Shown: positions 24,071 to 35,091 of the stretch, piece after piece
Layout of the letters: each line of letters begins with the position of its first letter
Position numbering within the stretch: position 1 is the first letter of the stretch
Assembly (NCBI GenBank): GCA_944322345.1
Contig: CALUOO010000019.1
Span: 1-47,840, forward strand
Direction: 5' to 3'
DNA length: 47,840 bases
Source of the DNA: an uncultured Bacteroides sp.
GTDB lineage: Bacteria; Bacteroidota; Bacteroidia; Bacteroidales; Bacteroidaceae
The notes under the pieces: generated by a model
Seen by the model: the letters and a program-made list of their open reading frames with translations, nothing else
Databases searched by the model: none
What the model was told of the DNA's origin: nothing
Position numbers and translations under genes: made by a program

Positions 24071-24085
24071 TGAATAAGCATTTAG

Positions 24086-24124
24086 AAATGGGATGCCTCT
24101 TTTCTTCGTGAGACACCCCATTTC
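24086..24124. terminator. Terminator between convergent peptide locus and ompA-like gene
   Basis: AAATGGGATGCCTC and GAGACACCCCATTT pair with minor mismatches around CTTTTCTTCGT. The position is between the convergent peptide locus and the OmpA-like gene, so it can serve both directions. Confidence 0.55.
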
Positions 24125-24144
24125 ATTCAAAGGTTTATGGCTTA

Positions 24145-25332
24145 TTAATTATTCGATTCAACCAGTACCACTCGGTTCAGAATCGGTTGACCAAACTTAT
24201 CTACCCCACCTCCTGCAGCAACCGTCAGCCTGTCGGCTGAAATTCCATACTTCTTCACCAGCAGATCTTTCACATTCTGCGCACGCTCCAAACTTAACTT
24301 GCGATTGAACTCCTGAGTTCCGGTAGCAGAGTCAGCATATCCGTTAATTGTGTATTTTGCATCAGGAAACTCTTTCATTTTCTCAGCCAAAAATGCCAGA
24401 CTCATTTCTTCCTGCGGTGACAATTTACTGGAACCAATGGTAAAGAATATGGCACGGGGAACAATATTTACATCCGTCATGACTATCTCTTCTACCTCAT
24501 CTACAGTTACAGGATGTTGCGCTTCGGCTAATTTTTTCTGCAAATTCTGATTGGCAAGTGCCATCTCATTCATTTGTTCACGCATCCGGTTCAGTTCCAA
24601 TTCAGAGATAATCTGTGTCACAGGGCGTTGAAATCCCCGATTAGGGAGATAATAAGTCACCCCAGCCGTTACTCCGAGAATACCGTCATAATCATGTTTG
24701 CCTCCATGCTCTCCGTCGAATTTACCTTCTGTGCCAGTGGCACTCAGCTCCAGATTCAAGTCAAGAACGCTTGTCACCCTGAAACGATTGATAATACCAG
24801 CATTAAGAGTAGCGGCATGAATGTGAGGTCGTGAATAGGAATGAGTAAAACCTGCGCCAATGTAGGGAATCACTTCATAAATAGGGTCTGGATTATAGCC
24901 TGCGAACAGAGTGTTCAAATTGAACAGAATATCACCATGCAAATTCATAAAGTCCCAACGCTGTTTGTAGCTGCCATCTCCCAACGGGCTTCTATCCGAG
25001 TATGCAGCAACTTCATCCGTCGTAAATCCTTTGGCCTGCAAACCACTGTATTGCATACGTAACCCCAATCCTGGAGTAAACCATTTACCGACAGAGATGT
25101 TCATAGCAGGTGAAATGCGGCCTTTAAAATTACCGATATGGTCACCATTGCCGAACACAACCTGCGCTCCGCCGCCTATGGAAAAGAACCAATTATCCCA
25201 AAACGGATTTGTTATTACCTGATATTTATCTTGTATCTGAACAATTTCATTTTCAGTTACAGTCTTTGCTTGCTGTGCGAAAGCAAATGACGTCATGCTG
25301 GCAATGCCCAGCAACATTAGAATTTTCTTCAT
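24145..25332 (-). CDS. OmpA family outer-membrane protein
   Basis: A 395-aa protein with a signal peptide (MKKILMLLGIASMTSFAFAQ). It has an N-terminal beta-barrel of about 200 residues (alternating strands with WFFSIGGGAQVVFG, TAGVTYYL), a short coiled segment (about 240-270, LNRMREQMNEMALANQNLQKKL) and a C-terminal peptidoglycan-binding OmpA domain (about 290-395). That domain shows IFFTIGSSKLSP, INGYADSATGTQEFNRKLSLERA and the NRVVL ending. It tethers the outer membrane to peptidoglycan, as the major Bacteroides OmpA proteins do. It is monocistronic, and the mutL terminator lies upstream. Confidence 0.93.
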   Translation of the reverse strand: MKKILMLLGIASMTSFAFAQQAKTVTENEIVQIQDKYQVITNPFWDNWFFSIGGGAQVVFGNGDHIGNFKGRISPAMNISVGKWFTPGLGLRMQYSGLQAKGFTTDEVAAYSDRSPLGDGSYKQRWDFMNLHGDILFNLNTLFAGYNPDPIYEVIPYIGAGFTHSYSRPHIHAATLNAGIINRFRVTSVLDLNLELSATGTEGKFDGEHGGKHDYDGILGVTAGVTYYLPNRGFQRPVTQIISELELNRMREQMNEMALANQNLQKKLAEAQHPVTVDEVEEIVMTDVNIVPRAIFFTIGSSKLSPQEEMSLAFLAEKMKEFPDAKYTINGYADSATGTQEFNRKLSLERAQNVKDLLVKKYGISADRLTVAAGGGVDKFGQPILNRVVLVESNN

Positions 25333-25439
25333 AAGCCTAAAATGTTAAGCGGTTAATATTCTTTGTTCTCAAATAGAACTACTAAAATAACACTGCTCCA
25401 CCTAAAAGGTTTCAATAACAATGTTTTATTTTTTAGGCA

Positions 25440-25489
25440 CAAAAAACAGCATATACAAAAATGGCAAACATCTGCCCCTTGTATATGCC
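25440..25489 (-). terminator. Terminator of mutL
   Basis: GCATATACAA and TTGTATATGC form a 10-bp stem. On the minus strand it is followed by TGTTTTTTGTG. It lies 35 bp after the mutL stop. Confidence 0.8.
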
Positions 25490-25523
25490 GTAAATTTCAG
25501 AATAACTTATTTCTATATGCCGT

Positions 25524-27407
25524 CTATTTGAACAGACGCTCAATATCTTCTTCACGTATTGTTGCTACCACAGCCTTTCCATCAGGTGTATAGTTAGGAG
25601 AAGGACATGCAAACAAATCGTCCACAAGACTCAACATTTCTTCGTTACTCAACACCTGTCCATAAACAATCGCTGCAGCACGTGCCAAAGTAAGTGCCAA
25701 TATATTCTGCACTTCTTCCTTTACATCACTACCTTTTTCCATTGCAGTATGAAGCATATTCCGCAACAACTCAACAGGATTTAATCCTTCAATGCCCGAG
25801 GGAATGCCATTGATAGCATAACTACCTCCACCTAAATCACTCAGATCGAAACCGATGGCAGACAAATCGTCCATAATATCATGAAGGACAGCTGCTTCAG
25901 AAGCCGGTAGTTGCAGGATTTCCGGGAAAAGAACTCCCTGAGAAACTCCCTGTTTTTGCTTAATCTGATTTATATACCGGTCGAACAAAACGCGTATATG
26001 CGCCCGATGCTGGTCAATCAGCATCAAACCGGATTTGACAGAAGTAAGAATAAATCTCCCTTTAAACTGTAAATGCTGATTCCCTTTCTCTACCAGATGC
26101 TCATCTGTATACAACGAAGAAGATATGGTCACTGAAGAAGTATCCTCTTCTATAATGTCTTGCCCAGCAGGAATACTCCAATCTGCAACAGTTGGAAGAT
26201 CTTGATTATCATTCATTTTACTGGCTTTTGTAAGCCCGCTGTATAAATCTTCCCATTCTACTTTCGGACGACTGTAACCGGTGCCGCCTCCAACAGAAGT
26301 TTTGAACGGATTAAAATCTGAATCATAATGCACCTGAGGAGGTGTAGGAGGAAGTTCTTGTCCAAAGGCTGGAATATCGGGCATATCTTCTGTATCGAAA
26401 TCAATGGACGGTATCGCACTGAACTTGCCCAACGATTCCTTCACAGCTGCAGAAAGTATCTGCCAGATGGCTTGTTCGTTTTCAAACTTAATTTCCGTTT
26501 TTGTAGGATGAATATTTACATCAATATTGGCCGGATCGACCTCAAAATAGACAAAATAAGAGATTTGTTCACCTACAGGAATCAAACGTTCATACGCTTC
26601 CATCACAGCCTTGTGAAAATAAGGATGACGCATATATCTGCCATTGATAAAGAAGTACTGATGCGCCCCTTTCTTACGCGCAGTTTCCGGTTTGGCAACA
26701 TAGCCTGTAATCTTTACCATTGTGGTATTGACCTCAATATTCAACAGCTGTTGATTCAACTTTTTGCCAAAGATTGCCAAGATTCGTTGCCGTAATGGAG
26801 ATACCGGAAGGTTGAACAACTCAGTATCATTACTATAAAGAGAAAACGCCACATCTGGATGTACTAAAGCAATACGTTCAAACTCAGCCAATACATTACT
26901 AAGTTCTGTAGAGTTTGATTTCAGGAACTTACGTCTCGCAGGAACATTAAAGAACAAATTCCTAACAGAAAAATTACTTCCTTTCGGACAAGAAACAACT
27001 TCCTGACTTTCTACTTTAGAACCGGATATTACCAACCGTGTCCCCAATTCTTCAGAAGGCAGGCATGTCTTCAATTCTACCTGAGCAACTGCCGCGATAG
27101 AAGCTAAAGCCTCTCCACGGAATCCCATTGTACGTAAAGCAAACAAATCTGAAGCCTCCTTGATCTTAGAGGTCGCATGACGTTCAAAAGAAAGTCTGGC
27201 ATCTGTTTCAGACATTCCTTTTCCATCATCAATAACCTGAATACAGGTCTTCCCGGCATCAGTCACCAATACATGCACATTTTTTGCATCTGCATCAATC
27301 GCATTTTCCACCAGCTCTTTGATAACTGATGCAGGACGTTGTATCACCTCGCCGGCAGCAATCTGATTGGCTACCGAATCGGGTAACAAATGTATAATGT
27401 CACTCAT
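25524..27407 (-). CDS. mutL: DNA mismatch repair protein MutL
   Basis: A 627-aa MutL with the GHKL ATPase of the N-terminal 330 residues: [31 protein letters not shown] and the [12 protein letters not shown] segment. A variable linker (about 330-440) precedes the dimerisation domain. The endonuclease motif DQHA(x)2E(x)4E is degenerate: [12 protein letters not shown] at 465-476 lacks the first Glu. The C-terminal CPHGRP-like motif reads [11 protein letters not shown]. MutL links mismatch recognition by MutS to strand removal. It is the last gene of the run guaB-to-mutL, 9 bp after the small membrane protein gene. Confidence 0.95.
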   Translation of the reverse strand: MSDIIHLLPDSVANQIAAGEVIQRPASVIKELVENAIDADAKNVHVLVTDAGKTCIQVIDDGKGMSETDARLSFERHATSKIKEASDLFALRTMGFRGEALASIAAVAQVELKTCLPSEELGTRLVISGSKVESQEVVSCPKGSNFSVRNLFFNVPARRKFLKSNSTELSNVLAEFERIALVHPDVAFSLYSNDTELFNLPVSPLRQRILAIFGKKLNQQLLNIEVNTTMVKITGYVAKPETARKKGAHQYFFINGRYMRHPYFHKAVMEAYERLIPVGEQISYFVYFEVDPANIDVNIHPTKTEIKFENEQAIWQILSAAVKESLGKFSAIPSIDFDTEDMPDIPAFGQELPPTPPQVHYDSDFNPFKTSVGGGTGYSRPKVEWEDLYSGLTKASKMNDNQDLPTVADWSIPAGQDIIEEDTSSVTISSSLYTDEHLVEKGNQHLQFKGRFILTSVKSGLMLIDQHRAHIRVLFDRYINQIKQKQGVSQGVLFPEILQLPASEAAVLHDIMDDLSAIGFDLSDLGGGSYAINGIPSGIEGLNPVELLRNMLHTAMEKGSDVKEEVQNILALTLARAAAIVYGQVLSNEEMLSLVDDLFACPSPNYTPDGKAVVATIREEDIERLFK

Positions 27408-27416
27408 TGTCTATTT

Positions 27417-27722
27417 TTATTCAAAAGACCAGCTTCCGGTCTGCAAATAATGCCACAAATACAAAAGCAAAGCAATGATAACCAATATCACTCCAAAAGA
27501 AACAGGCTTACGTCCACTTTCTTTACGTCTTTTCAAGTGTGTAGTCCCTTCCACAAATTTACCGCGAATATCTTCCGGTGAAAACTCTTTCGGCGGAAGC
27601 ATGCCCAATTCACGCTTGGCATTTTCTTTCATCTTGGCAAGCTTTTCCTTCCTCTCATCAACATAAATATACTGATGATTGAACCTGCGAGGTTTTCTCA
27701 TCGAATTGAAAAACATTCCCAT
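27417..27722 (-). CDS. Small basic protein with one C-terminal membrane segment
   Basis: This 101-aa protein has a very basic first 35 residues (SMRKPRRFNHQYIYVDERKEKL) and a helical middle (KMKENAKRELG). FGVILVIIALLLYLWHYL at about 75-93 forms a single transmembrane helix. It is probably a conserved Bacteroidetes protein of unknown function. It sits between the OstA-like gene and mutL with gaps of 5 and 9 bp, so it is part of that operon. The start could also be Met3. Confidence 0.75.
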   Translation of the reverse strand: MGMFFNSMRKPRRFNHQYIYVDERKEKLAKMKENAKRELGMLPPKEFSPEDIRGKFVEGTTHLKRRKESGRKPVSFGVILVIIALLLYLWHYLQTGSWSFE

Positions 27723-27727
27723 ATCCG

Positions 27728-29452
27728 CTACATATTAATTAAGTTACGTTTGTCAGTCTTCGGTCTACGATCGGTAGTCGGCTTCAAAATTGCATCTGCT
27801 TTCTTTCCACGCCAGTTGAATATATCCTCTTTGTCCAACGGACGCACATAGTCAAACCATGCAAATGTCGGCAATCTTAACTTATCAGCAGGAATCTGAT
27901 CCATCGGATACATGGTTCCGTTAGATTTACCGATAAATATACCTTTTTCCATTTTCCGATCTTTCATATACAAATGCAAGACACTACCTTCCAATCGATT
28001 GAAACCAGTCATCGTACTGTCTTTTTCCTCCGGATAAAATGCTGTAAGCACATTGCCCACCACCTCGATGTGTCTCATGTCACCATCAACAAAATACGCC
28101 TTTATTTCTTTCCCTGAGACCTGATTATAATGAACTGAATCTTTCATCTCGACAGTCAATGCTTGGTTAATAATGTGTGCCCAGTCAATCGTACTGTCAT
28201 TCATATAGATTTTTATCTCTTCTCCCAATAGCTGTTGACCTTGATTCCACAAAATAGGATCACGATACATCGTCATACATGAGTCCTTGGAATTATAGAC
28301 TAGAGAATCACAAACTCCTTGTACATCAAAGCGATACATCCGTACTTTGTGATATGCTTTCATTAATCGATATAAAGAATCAGTATTCAGATTATAGGAA
28401 ACCATCTGCAGTGTATCTCCATGCATATACAAACTATCTCCTTGGGAATAATCAATAGCAACAGCCCGTTTAGTTGCAAGTGCAGAATCGGTCAATTCAT
28501 TATAAAAACAATAATCACCAGTCAATAAGTTTTTATTGACAACATCAGTCATTACCACATTATCAAATGCTTCTCCATACCCTACCTTACGATCATAAAA
28601 CAGACTGTCACCCACCAGTTTCTTACCTTGATTGGTCAATATAGAACGATCCAGCAGTTCAGCCTGCTCACTCAGTGTATTATAAAATCCACGTTCAGAA
28701 TAGATATGGTTATTATCGCTTACAATTTCAGATGGTCCTAAAATATTAGCTACCTTAGTAAAGGTATTGTAACGCAAAGTATCAGATGTCAACACAAATT
28801 TTGGATTAACTAACTTTACGTCATGATTAAAAACAGATTGCTTTGTTGACGGACAATACTCACCCCAATCAGATGTCAATACATTTTCCTCATCCATCAA
28901 TGTTCCACCTTCAAAATAATATCCCAAGTCATACAGACGGTCATAATTCAAACTATCTGTCAGCAATGTGGTATTTCGGTTGATCATTTTCACATTGTTA
29001 CGCAGTTGGGCTATTTGTGTCTGTCCGTCATAAAAAAGATAATCACCATAAATAAACAGCGTATCTCCTTGTTGCATTTTTACATTGCCAAATGCCTCAA
29101 AAGAATTAGTTTTTTCAAAAAGTAAAGCACTGTCACAATCCATGTACATGCTATCGTGACGAAACTTAACATTTCCGATTAACACCTGCACATCCGGGCG
29201 AGCTTGCTTGTCAGCCTCTCCCCTATCTGCATGCAACAAGAATACCCGTGTTTTCTTTTTCTCTGGCTGTTGCCCCGTTTTTCCAATGCTATCTGCCTCT
29301 GTTTCAAAACCGGCTTTTTGCCCGACAGGTTTCACTTGCGCCACAAGACATACGGCAAACAGGCATAGAAAGCCTATAAGTAGCCATCTATGCCTGTCTT
29401 GTTGTTTATTTCCTCTATTTTGTCTTCGCATATCAATTAAACAATTAGACAT
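27728..29452 (-). CDS. OstA-like (LptA/LptD N-terminal type) protein
   Basis: This 574-aa protein has a hydrophobic N-terminal segment (WLLIGFLCLFAVCLVAQ) and then repeated short beta-strand units of the OstA/LptA beta-jellyroll (VLIGNVKFRHDSMYMDCDSA, GNVKMQQGDTLFIYGDYLFY, and so on). No LptD-type barrel is present. It probably binds or bridges LPS in the periplasm. Translation is coupled to the SurA-like gene: the stop and start share one base (TGATG). The frame also opens at a TTG 3 bp further upstream, but the ATG at 29452 is better. SurA-like folding factors next to it fit an outer-membrane assembly operon. Confidence 0.85.
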   Translation of the reverse strand: MSNCLIDMRRQNRGNKQQDRHRWLLIGFLCLFAVCLVAQVKPVGQKAGFETEADSIGKTGQQPEKKKTRVFLLHADRGEADKQARPDVQVLIGNVKFRHDSMYMDCDSALLFEKTNSFEAFGNVKMQQGDTLFIYGDYLFYDGQTQIAQLRNNVKMINRNTTLLTDSLNYDRLYDLGYYFEGGTLMDEENVLTSDWGEYCPSTKQSVFNHDVKLVNPKFVLTSDTLRYNTFTKVANILGPSEIVSDNNHIYSERGFYNTLSEQAELLDRSILTNQGKKLVGDSLFYDRKVGYGEAFDNVVMTDVVNKNLLTGDYCFYNELTDSALATKRAVAIDYSQGDSLYMHGDTLQMVSYNLNTDSLYRLMKAYHKVRMYRFDVQGVCDSLVYNSKDSCMTMYRDPILWNQGQQLLGEEIKIYMNDSTIDWAHIINQALTVEMKDSVHYNQVSGKEIKAYFVDGDMRHIEVVGNVLTAFYPEEKDSTMTGFNRLEGSVLHLYMKDRKMEKGIFIGKSNGTMYPMDQIPADKLRLPTFAWFDYVRPLDKEDIFNWRGKKADAILKPTTDRRPKTDKRNLINM

Positions 29453-30837
29453 CAATCATTCTTAATCCATCCCGGATATTTGAAATCACATTTCTGCCAA
29501 TTAGGATTGATACGCACATACGTTTGTTTTTGTTTTTCCAAAATCCACTTATGCAAAATTTCTTCTTCTCGTTTTTTGACTACAATATCCTTCAACGCCT
29601 GATAATCTTCAGAAATTGTAGCCTTATGCCCATCAATTTTTGATTTCAATTTTACAATGGCACATACTTCTTTCCCTTTATCGTCAATCATTGTAAAGGC
29701 TTTGGAAATTTCTCCCACATTCAAACCATCTACCACTTTTGCAACATCCTGAGGCAAATCTTGCATTTGAAATTTAGAAGTAGTCACACCTGTTTCCTCA
29801 TCCACATTTACCATAATTCCATGATTATTTCGTGTATCCTTGTCTTGAGAAAGTACAGCAGCCGCGTCATCGAAGGTAAATTTATTATTGCGGATATCAT
29901 CAGCAATAGAGTCCAAGCGAGCACATGCTTCTGCCAATTCTTTTTCGGCCACTTTAGGTTTCAATAAAATGTGACGTGTTTTGATACGGTCACCACGTTT
30001 CTCTATCAGCTGAATAATATGGTAGCCAAATTCAGATTCCACAATTTTAGAAACTTTTTTAGGATCCTGCAAGCTGAATGCAACATTGGCATAAGCCGGA
30101 TCGAGCATACCACGTCCCATAAACTCCAACTCACCACCTTGTATTGCAGAAGCCTTATCTTCAGAATACAAACGGGCTAATGTTGCAAAGTCTATTTCTC
30201 CTTTTGTAATACGATCGGTATAATCCCGCAATCTTTTCTTTACATCTTCAATTTCCGATACTGGAATTTTAGGTTTCAATACAATAATCTGCACTTCTAC
30301 CTGAGTCGGTACGTAAGGGATACTATCTTGGGGAAGCCCTTGAAAATATCGACGCACTTGAGCTGGAGTTACTTTAATATCTCCAACCAATTGCTGTTGC
30401 ATTCTCTGCACAGTCAATCCATCACGCGCATTTTCACGAAGAATTTCACGAATTTGGGTAGACGTTTTATTAAAATATTCTTCCATTTTTTCCCTCGAAC
30501 CCATATTGGAAATATACACATTGGTCATCATGTCTACCCTTTGGATAATCTCCGATTCAGAGACCTCAACACTATCCAATTTAGCCTGATTCAAAAAAAG
30601 CTTTTGCACCGCTATTTCTTCGGGTAAGATGCAATAAGGATCTCCGTCAAATTTACGTCCATTGTACAAAGCATTCAAACGTGCCTCTTCGACATCTGAT
30701 TTCAATATTGCCTCGTCTCCTACCACCCACACGACCTCATCTATCACATTATCTTGCGCAAAAGCACTTCTGTCAATATTGGTCAATACAGCAAAGACAA
30801 AGACAATAATCAATCTAAAGTTGACAAACTTCTTCAT
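29452..30837 (-). CDS. SurA-like periplasmic chaperone with two parvulin domains
   Basis: A 461-aa exported protein (signal MKKFVNFRLIIVFVFAVL...) with a SurA N-terminal helical domain (about 28-170). Two parvulin-type PPIase regions follow at about 175-285 (VQIIVLKPKI, ARLYSEDKASAIQGGELEFMGRG, EFGYHIIQL) and 290-400 (RIKTRHILLKPK). A C-terminal helix closes the chaperone fold. It assists outer-membrane protein folding. It is the third of three consecutive parvulin-like genes and is translationally joined to the OstA-like gene. Confidence 0.92.
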   Translation of the reverse strand: MKKFVNFRLIIVFVFAVLTNIDRSAFAQDNVIDEVVWVVGDEAILKSDVEEARLNALYNGRKFDGDPYCILPEEIAVQKLFLNQAKLDSVEVSESEIIQRVDMMTNVYISNMGSREKMEEYFNKTSTQIREILRENARDGLTVQRMQQQLVGDIKVTPAQVRRYFQGLPQDSIPYVPTQVEVQIIVLKPKIPVSEIEDVKKRLRDYTDRITKGEIDFATLARLYSEDKASAIQGGELEFMGRGMLDPAYANVAFSLQDPKKVSKIVESEFGYHIIQLIEKRGDRIKTRHILLKPKVAEKELAEACARLDSIADDIRNNKFTFDDAAAVLSQDKDTRNNHGIMVNVDEETGVTTSKFQMQDLPQDVAKVVDGLNVGEISKAFTMIDDKGKEVCAIVKLKSKIDGHKATISEDYQALKDIVVKKREEEILHKWILEKQKQTYVRINPNWQKCDFKYPGWIKND

Positions 30838-30846
30838 TTCTTGTGT

Positions 30847-31692
30847 TTAATAATTGTATATAACTTCTTTTCTTTTTATCGCTCTCTGATATAAATCATT
30901 TTTCACTTGTTCCATAAACCCGACACGCTTTTGATTGATCAGCAAATCCTTCACTTCCGAACGTGCAAAAGCATAAGGCTTTTCTTCACCTGCTAAACGA
31001 TAATCACTCACATTCAAAAAATAGTAGAATGCAGTATCCTTCAATTCCAGTTGCCTATGTTTTTCCAAATACTTTTCAGGGTCTTCCACCTTCAATGGAA
31101 GCATATCTAAGACATCTGTTACAGACACCCATTTATCATAAAAATATTCATACTTCACGGCATTCTGCAAACTGTATTTTTCTATACGCTCAACAGCACT
31201 ACGTTCTTCTGTTTTATACCACCGACGAACATTATTCAATTGAGGCGCAGTTAGAGGAACCTTTATAAATAATCCTTTCATCAAAGGATGCTCCAGCTTA
31301 AAGAGTTCCCTATTTTTATCATAATAATCAAGGATTTCTTGTTCCGAAATATCACTTGCCAACTGCTGGCTGATCAATTCCTGTTGATAAGTATGAACAA
31401 TCAGAGCTTTCCGATAATTTTCCACTAATTTGTCTACATCTACATTATCGGGTATATTATCTTTCGCTTTTTCATACAGTAAAATATCTTCCGTCCAACT
31501 ACGAATATACTGTTCTGCAAAAAGAACACTATCATCTTTCGACAATCCAATTGGAAGGACAGACATCAAATCTTCCTTATACAAAAAGTTCCCATCTACT
31601 TCTACTAACGGAGTTTTTCCTTTATGGTCATACATTTTACGACATGCTCCACAACATAAAAGGACCATCAGCAAGAAGAATCTTATTTGCAT
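30847..31692 (-). CDS. Lipoprotein related to SurA/PpiC chaperones, without clear PPIase motif
   Basis: This 281-aa lipoprotein (MQIRFFLLMVLLCCGAC, lipobox CGAC) has a SurA-N-like helical layout: VEVDGNFLYKEDL, ILLYEKAKDNIPD, ISEQEILDYYDKNRELFK, which matches the family's start of a PPIase domain. The GG-E-F/G-x-H-I signature of active parvulins is missing. It probably acts as a chaperone or scaffold rather than an isomerase. It lies 9 bp upstream of the two-domain SurA-like gene and belongs to the same operon. Confidence 0.75.
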   Translation of the reverse strand: MQIRFFLLMVLLCCGACRKMYDHKGKTPLVEVDGNFLYKEDLMSVLPIGLSKDDSVLFAEQYIRSWTEDILLYEKAKDNIPDNVDVDKLVENYRKALIVHTYQQELISQQLASDISEQEILDYYDKNRELFKLEHPLMKGLFIKVPLTAPQLNNVRRWYKTEERSAVERIEKYSLQNAVKYEYFYDKWVSVTDVLDMLPLKVEDPEKYLEKHRQLELKDTAFYYFLNVSDYRLAGEEKPYAFARSEVKDLLINQKRVGFMEQVKNDLYQRAIKRKEVIYNY

Positions 31693-31747
31693 TATTTACT
31701 GAAATCTATGTTATTTGAGGTACGAAGATAGTGAATAATCAGTTACA

Positions 31748-33238
31748 TCAGTTATTATTAACGGTTTTTAAAACCTCTTCGTTTATTTCAACCTTAGCAA
31801 CATCCATCAAATCTCTTTTCCAACAGATCTCTAGATAGTCTCGATAATCCTTTTGCACCTGATGAAGCACCTCTCTATAATCATCTGGTTTTTTCTTTTT
31901 TCTTCCCTTCAAAACAGTAAAAGGATAAGACAAATCAATAGTTTTTTCCTTCGTTTTAAAAATTAATTCATCTACACATTCGTTCTCTCCGTCTGCAAAA
32001 AGACCTTGTTCAACTGTAATCCGATTTACATTTGTATTAAATGTTTTCAAGAGAATATTTTTCCAATCTTTTTCTGGTATTTTCTTTAAAAGACGTTTTA
32101 CCTCCTTAGCAGTATTCTTATCAATACATCTAACTACTATCCCCTTATATTTAGGATGTGACCAACGATAATCAGATTGATGAAACTTAAAATATGTAGC
32201 CCATCCTACTCTGTCATTCATTGATGGAATTTCCAGTTTCAGACGCCTGATTTCCGCCAGCAAATACCTTTCATCGTACATCTGAAGAGTACGCTTAACT
32301 ACCGGATATAGCTGCTCCAAGTAATCATCGACATAATCTAGTAATGATTTTCCTATAAAAAGTTCTAATTGCCTTCGAATTACAAAGGGACAAGAAGCAG
32401 CAAAACGATTAAACATCTCTCCTGTATATTCTTTTTGTCCAATAGAGAACAATCGCTTTGAAGTACTTCCTTGCATCAATAATTCACTAATTCCCTCGTG
32501 ATTAGCGATATATTGAAAATTATTTTTCAATTGCTCTACAATACTTTTCTTCTGTACCAATGTAAGAATAGTATGATCCGGCAACTCATTATATCGTCTA
32601 TCGATTACCTTTACAATATGTAATCCCTCCGGAGTAAAAAAAGGTCTAGAAACTTCACCTTTTTCCAAATCTGTTACTGCTTCCTTCAATTCTGCTGTCA
32701 TTTGTAAAGGGTTCAACCAATAAGAAAGCGTATCATCAGAATATGTATCCACCCAAGAATCAAAATCCATTTCTTGCCCCTTCATCAATTGGGCATAAAT
32801 AGAGTCCATCCGATTTTTTTCCTTACTCAAAGAATTATCAGTCAGCATTTGAGGCAATTTTCTAAAAATCTGCCGCACTTTCACCGATTCAAAATTCAGA
32901 TGTTCATTTTTCAGACAACTATCCGTTGACAATATACCCAACAAACATTTTTTCAACAGACTTTTCCTTATTTCTTCCCTCCGCTCCAGAAACTCCGGAA
33001 TCGTATCCATCTGTGCCTTTTTAGCCTCATCAATTTGTAACCTATAAAAAACAAATTCTTCGACATACTTTTCAGGCGAGCACGTAGAATCAACCGTATT
33101 TATATACTCCTGATATGCAAACAGAAAATCGGAGCGCAAAATCTCTTTTCCGTTAATTCTCATCAGAACCGGATCTTCTACAGACCATCCAGCCAGCCAA
33201 CAGCAACAGAGACAAATCAGAAATAAAAATTTTCTCAT
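31748..33238 (-). CDS. Parvulin-type peptidylprolyl isomerase (SurA/PpiC-like)
   Basis: This 496-aa protein starts at ATG 33238 with the signal MRKFLFLICLCCCWLAGWS; the frame is open 17 codons further up without a good signal. It has a SurA-N-like helical part, then a parvulin-like domain at about 125-235 (VKVRQIFRKLPQ, FDSWVDTYSDDT, FFTPEGLHIVKVIDRR). A long C-terminal half of unclear fold ends in a very basic stretch (GRKKKKPDDYR). It is the first of the three SurA-like genes, about 150 bp after guaB. Confidence 0.85.
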   Translation of the reverse strand: MRKFLFLICLCCCWLAGWSVEDPVLMRINGKEILRSDFLFAYQEYINTVDSTCSPEKYVEEFVFYRLQIDEAKKAQMDTIPEFLERREEIRKSLLKKCLLGILSTDSCLKNEHLNFESVKVRQIFRKLPQMLTDNSLSKEKNRMDSIYAQLMKGQEMDFDSWVDTYSDDTLSYWLNPLQMTAELKEAVTDLEKGEVSRPFFTPEGLHIVKVIDRRYNELPDHTILTLVQKKSIVEQLKNNFQYIANHEGISELLMQGSTSKRLFSIGQKEYTGEMFNRFAASCPFVIRRQLELFIGKSLLDYVDDYLEQLYPVVKRTLQMYDERYLLAEIRRLKLEIPSMNDRVGWATYFKFHQSDYRWSHPKYKGIVVRCIDKNTAKEVKRLLKKIPEKDWKNILLKTFNTNVNRITVEQGLFADGENECVDELIFKTKEKTIDLSYPFTVLKGRKKKKPDDYREVLHQVQKDYRDYLEICWKRDLMDVAKVEINEEVLKTVNNN

Positions 33239-33266
33239 GATACAATAAAAAACGACATATATTAGA

Positions 33267-33313
33267 AACGGTGAACAACGAGGCTGCATTTACAACACAC
33301 GTCATTCACCGTT
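33267..33313 (-). terminator. Possible weak terminator between guaB and the SurA-like genes
   Basis: AACGGTGAA and TTCACCGTT form a 9-bp stem with a long loop. On the minus strand it is followed only by TCTAAT, so termination would be partial. Confidence 0.35.
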
Positions 33314-33385
33314 ATTATATCATCCATCGGGTTTTGAAGGTCACCAATTCACTTCACAAAACCGAAATCACAAAGTCTATTCAGT

Positions 33386-34876
<1,491 letters not shown>

Positions 34877-34893
34877 TTAAAATTTATTGCGTG

Positions 34894-34901
34894 CAAATAT
34901 A
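34894..34901 (-). promoter_or_regulatory. -7 box of guaB
   Basis: TATATTTG on the minus strand matches TAnnTTTG exactly, 29 bp before the guaB ATG. A T-rich element at about 34921 stands where the -33 box should be. Confidence 0.55.
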
Positions 34902-35004
34902 CGGTTTTTATTCCATTTTGAAAAATCCAAAATCTGTTTTTTTACAAGAGAAATTCACGTATATAAAATCATTGAGGCTACAATCCGAAACCTATATATA
35001 CCAC

Positions 35005-35071
35005 AAAAAAAATCTCTCAAAGAAATCAGTGCCTCTCAACACACTAATATTCTCCAAGAGATTTTTCTTAT
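35005..35071 (-). terminator. Probable terminator of recQ
   Basis: On the minus strand AAAAATCTCTT (about 35068) pairs with AGAGATTTTTTTT (35017-35005) across a long loop, with T8 in the 3' arm. It lies 20-90 bp after the recQ stop. Confidence 0.5.
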
Positions 35072-35091
35072 ATCAGCCTGATATTATTCTA

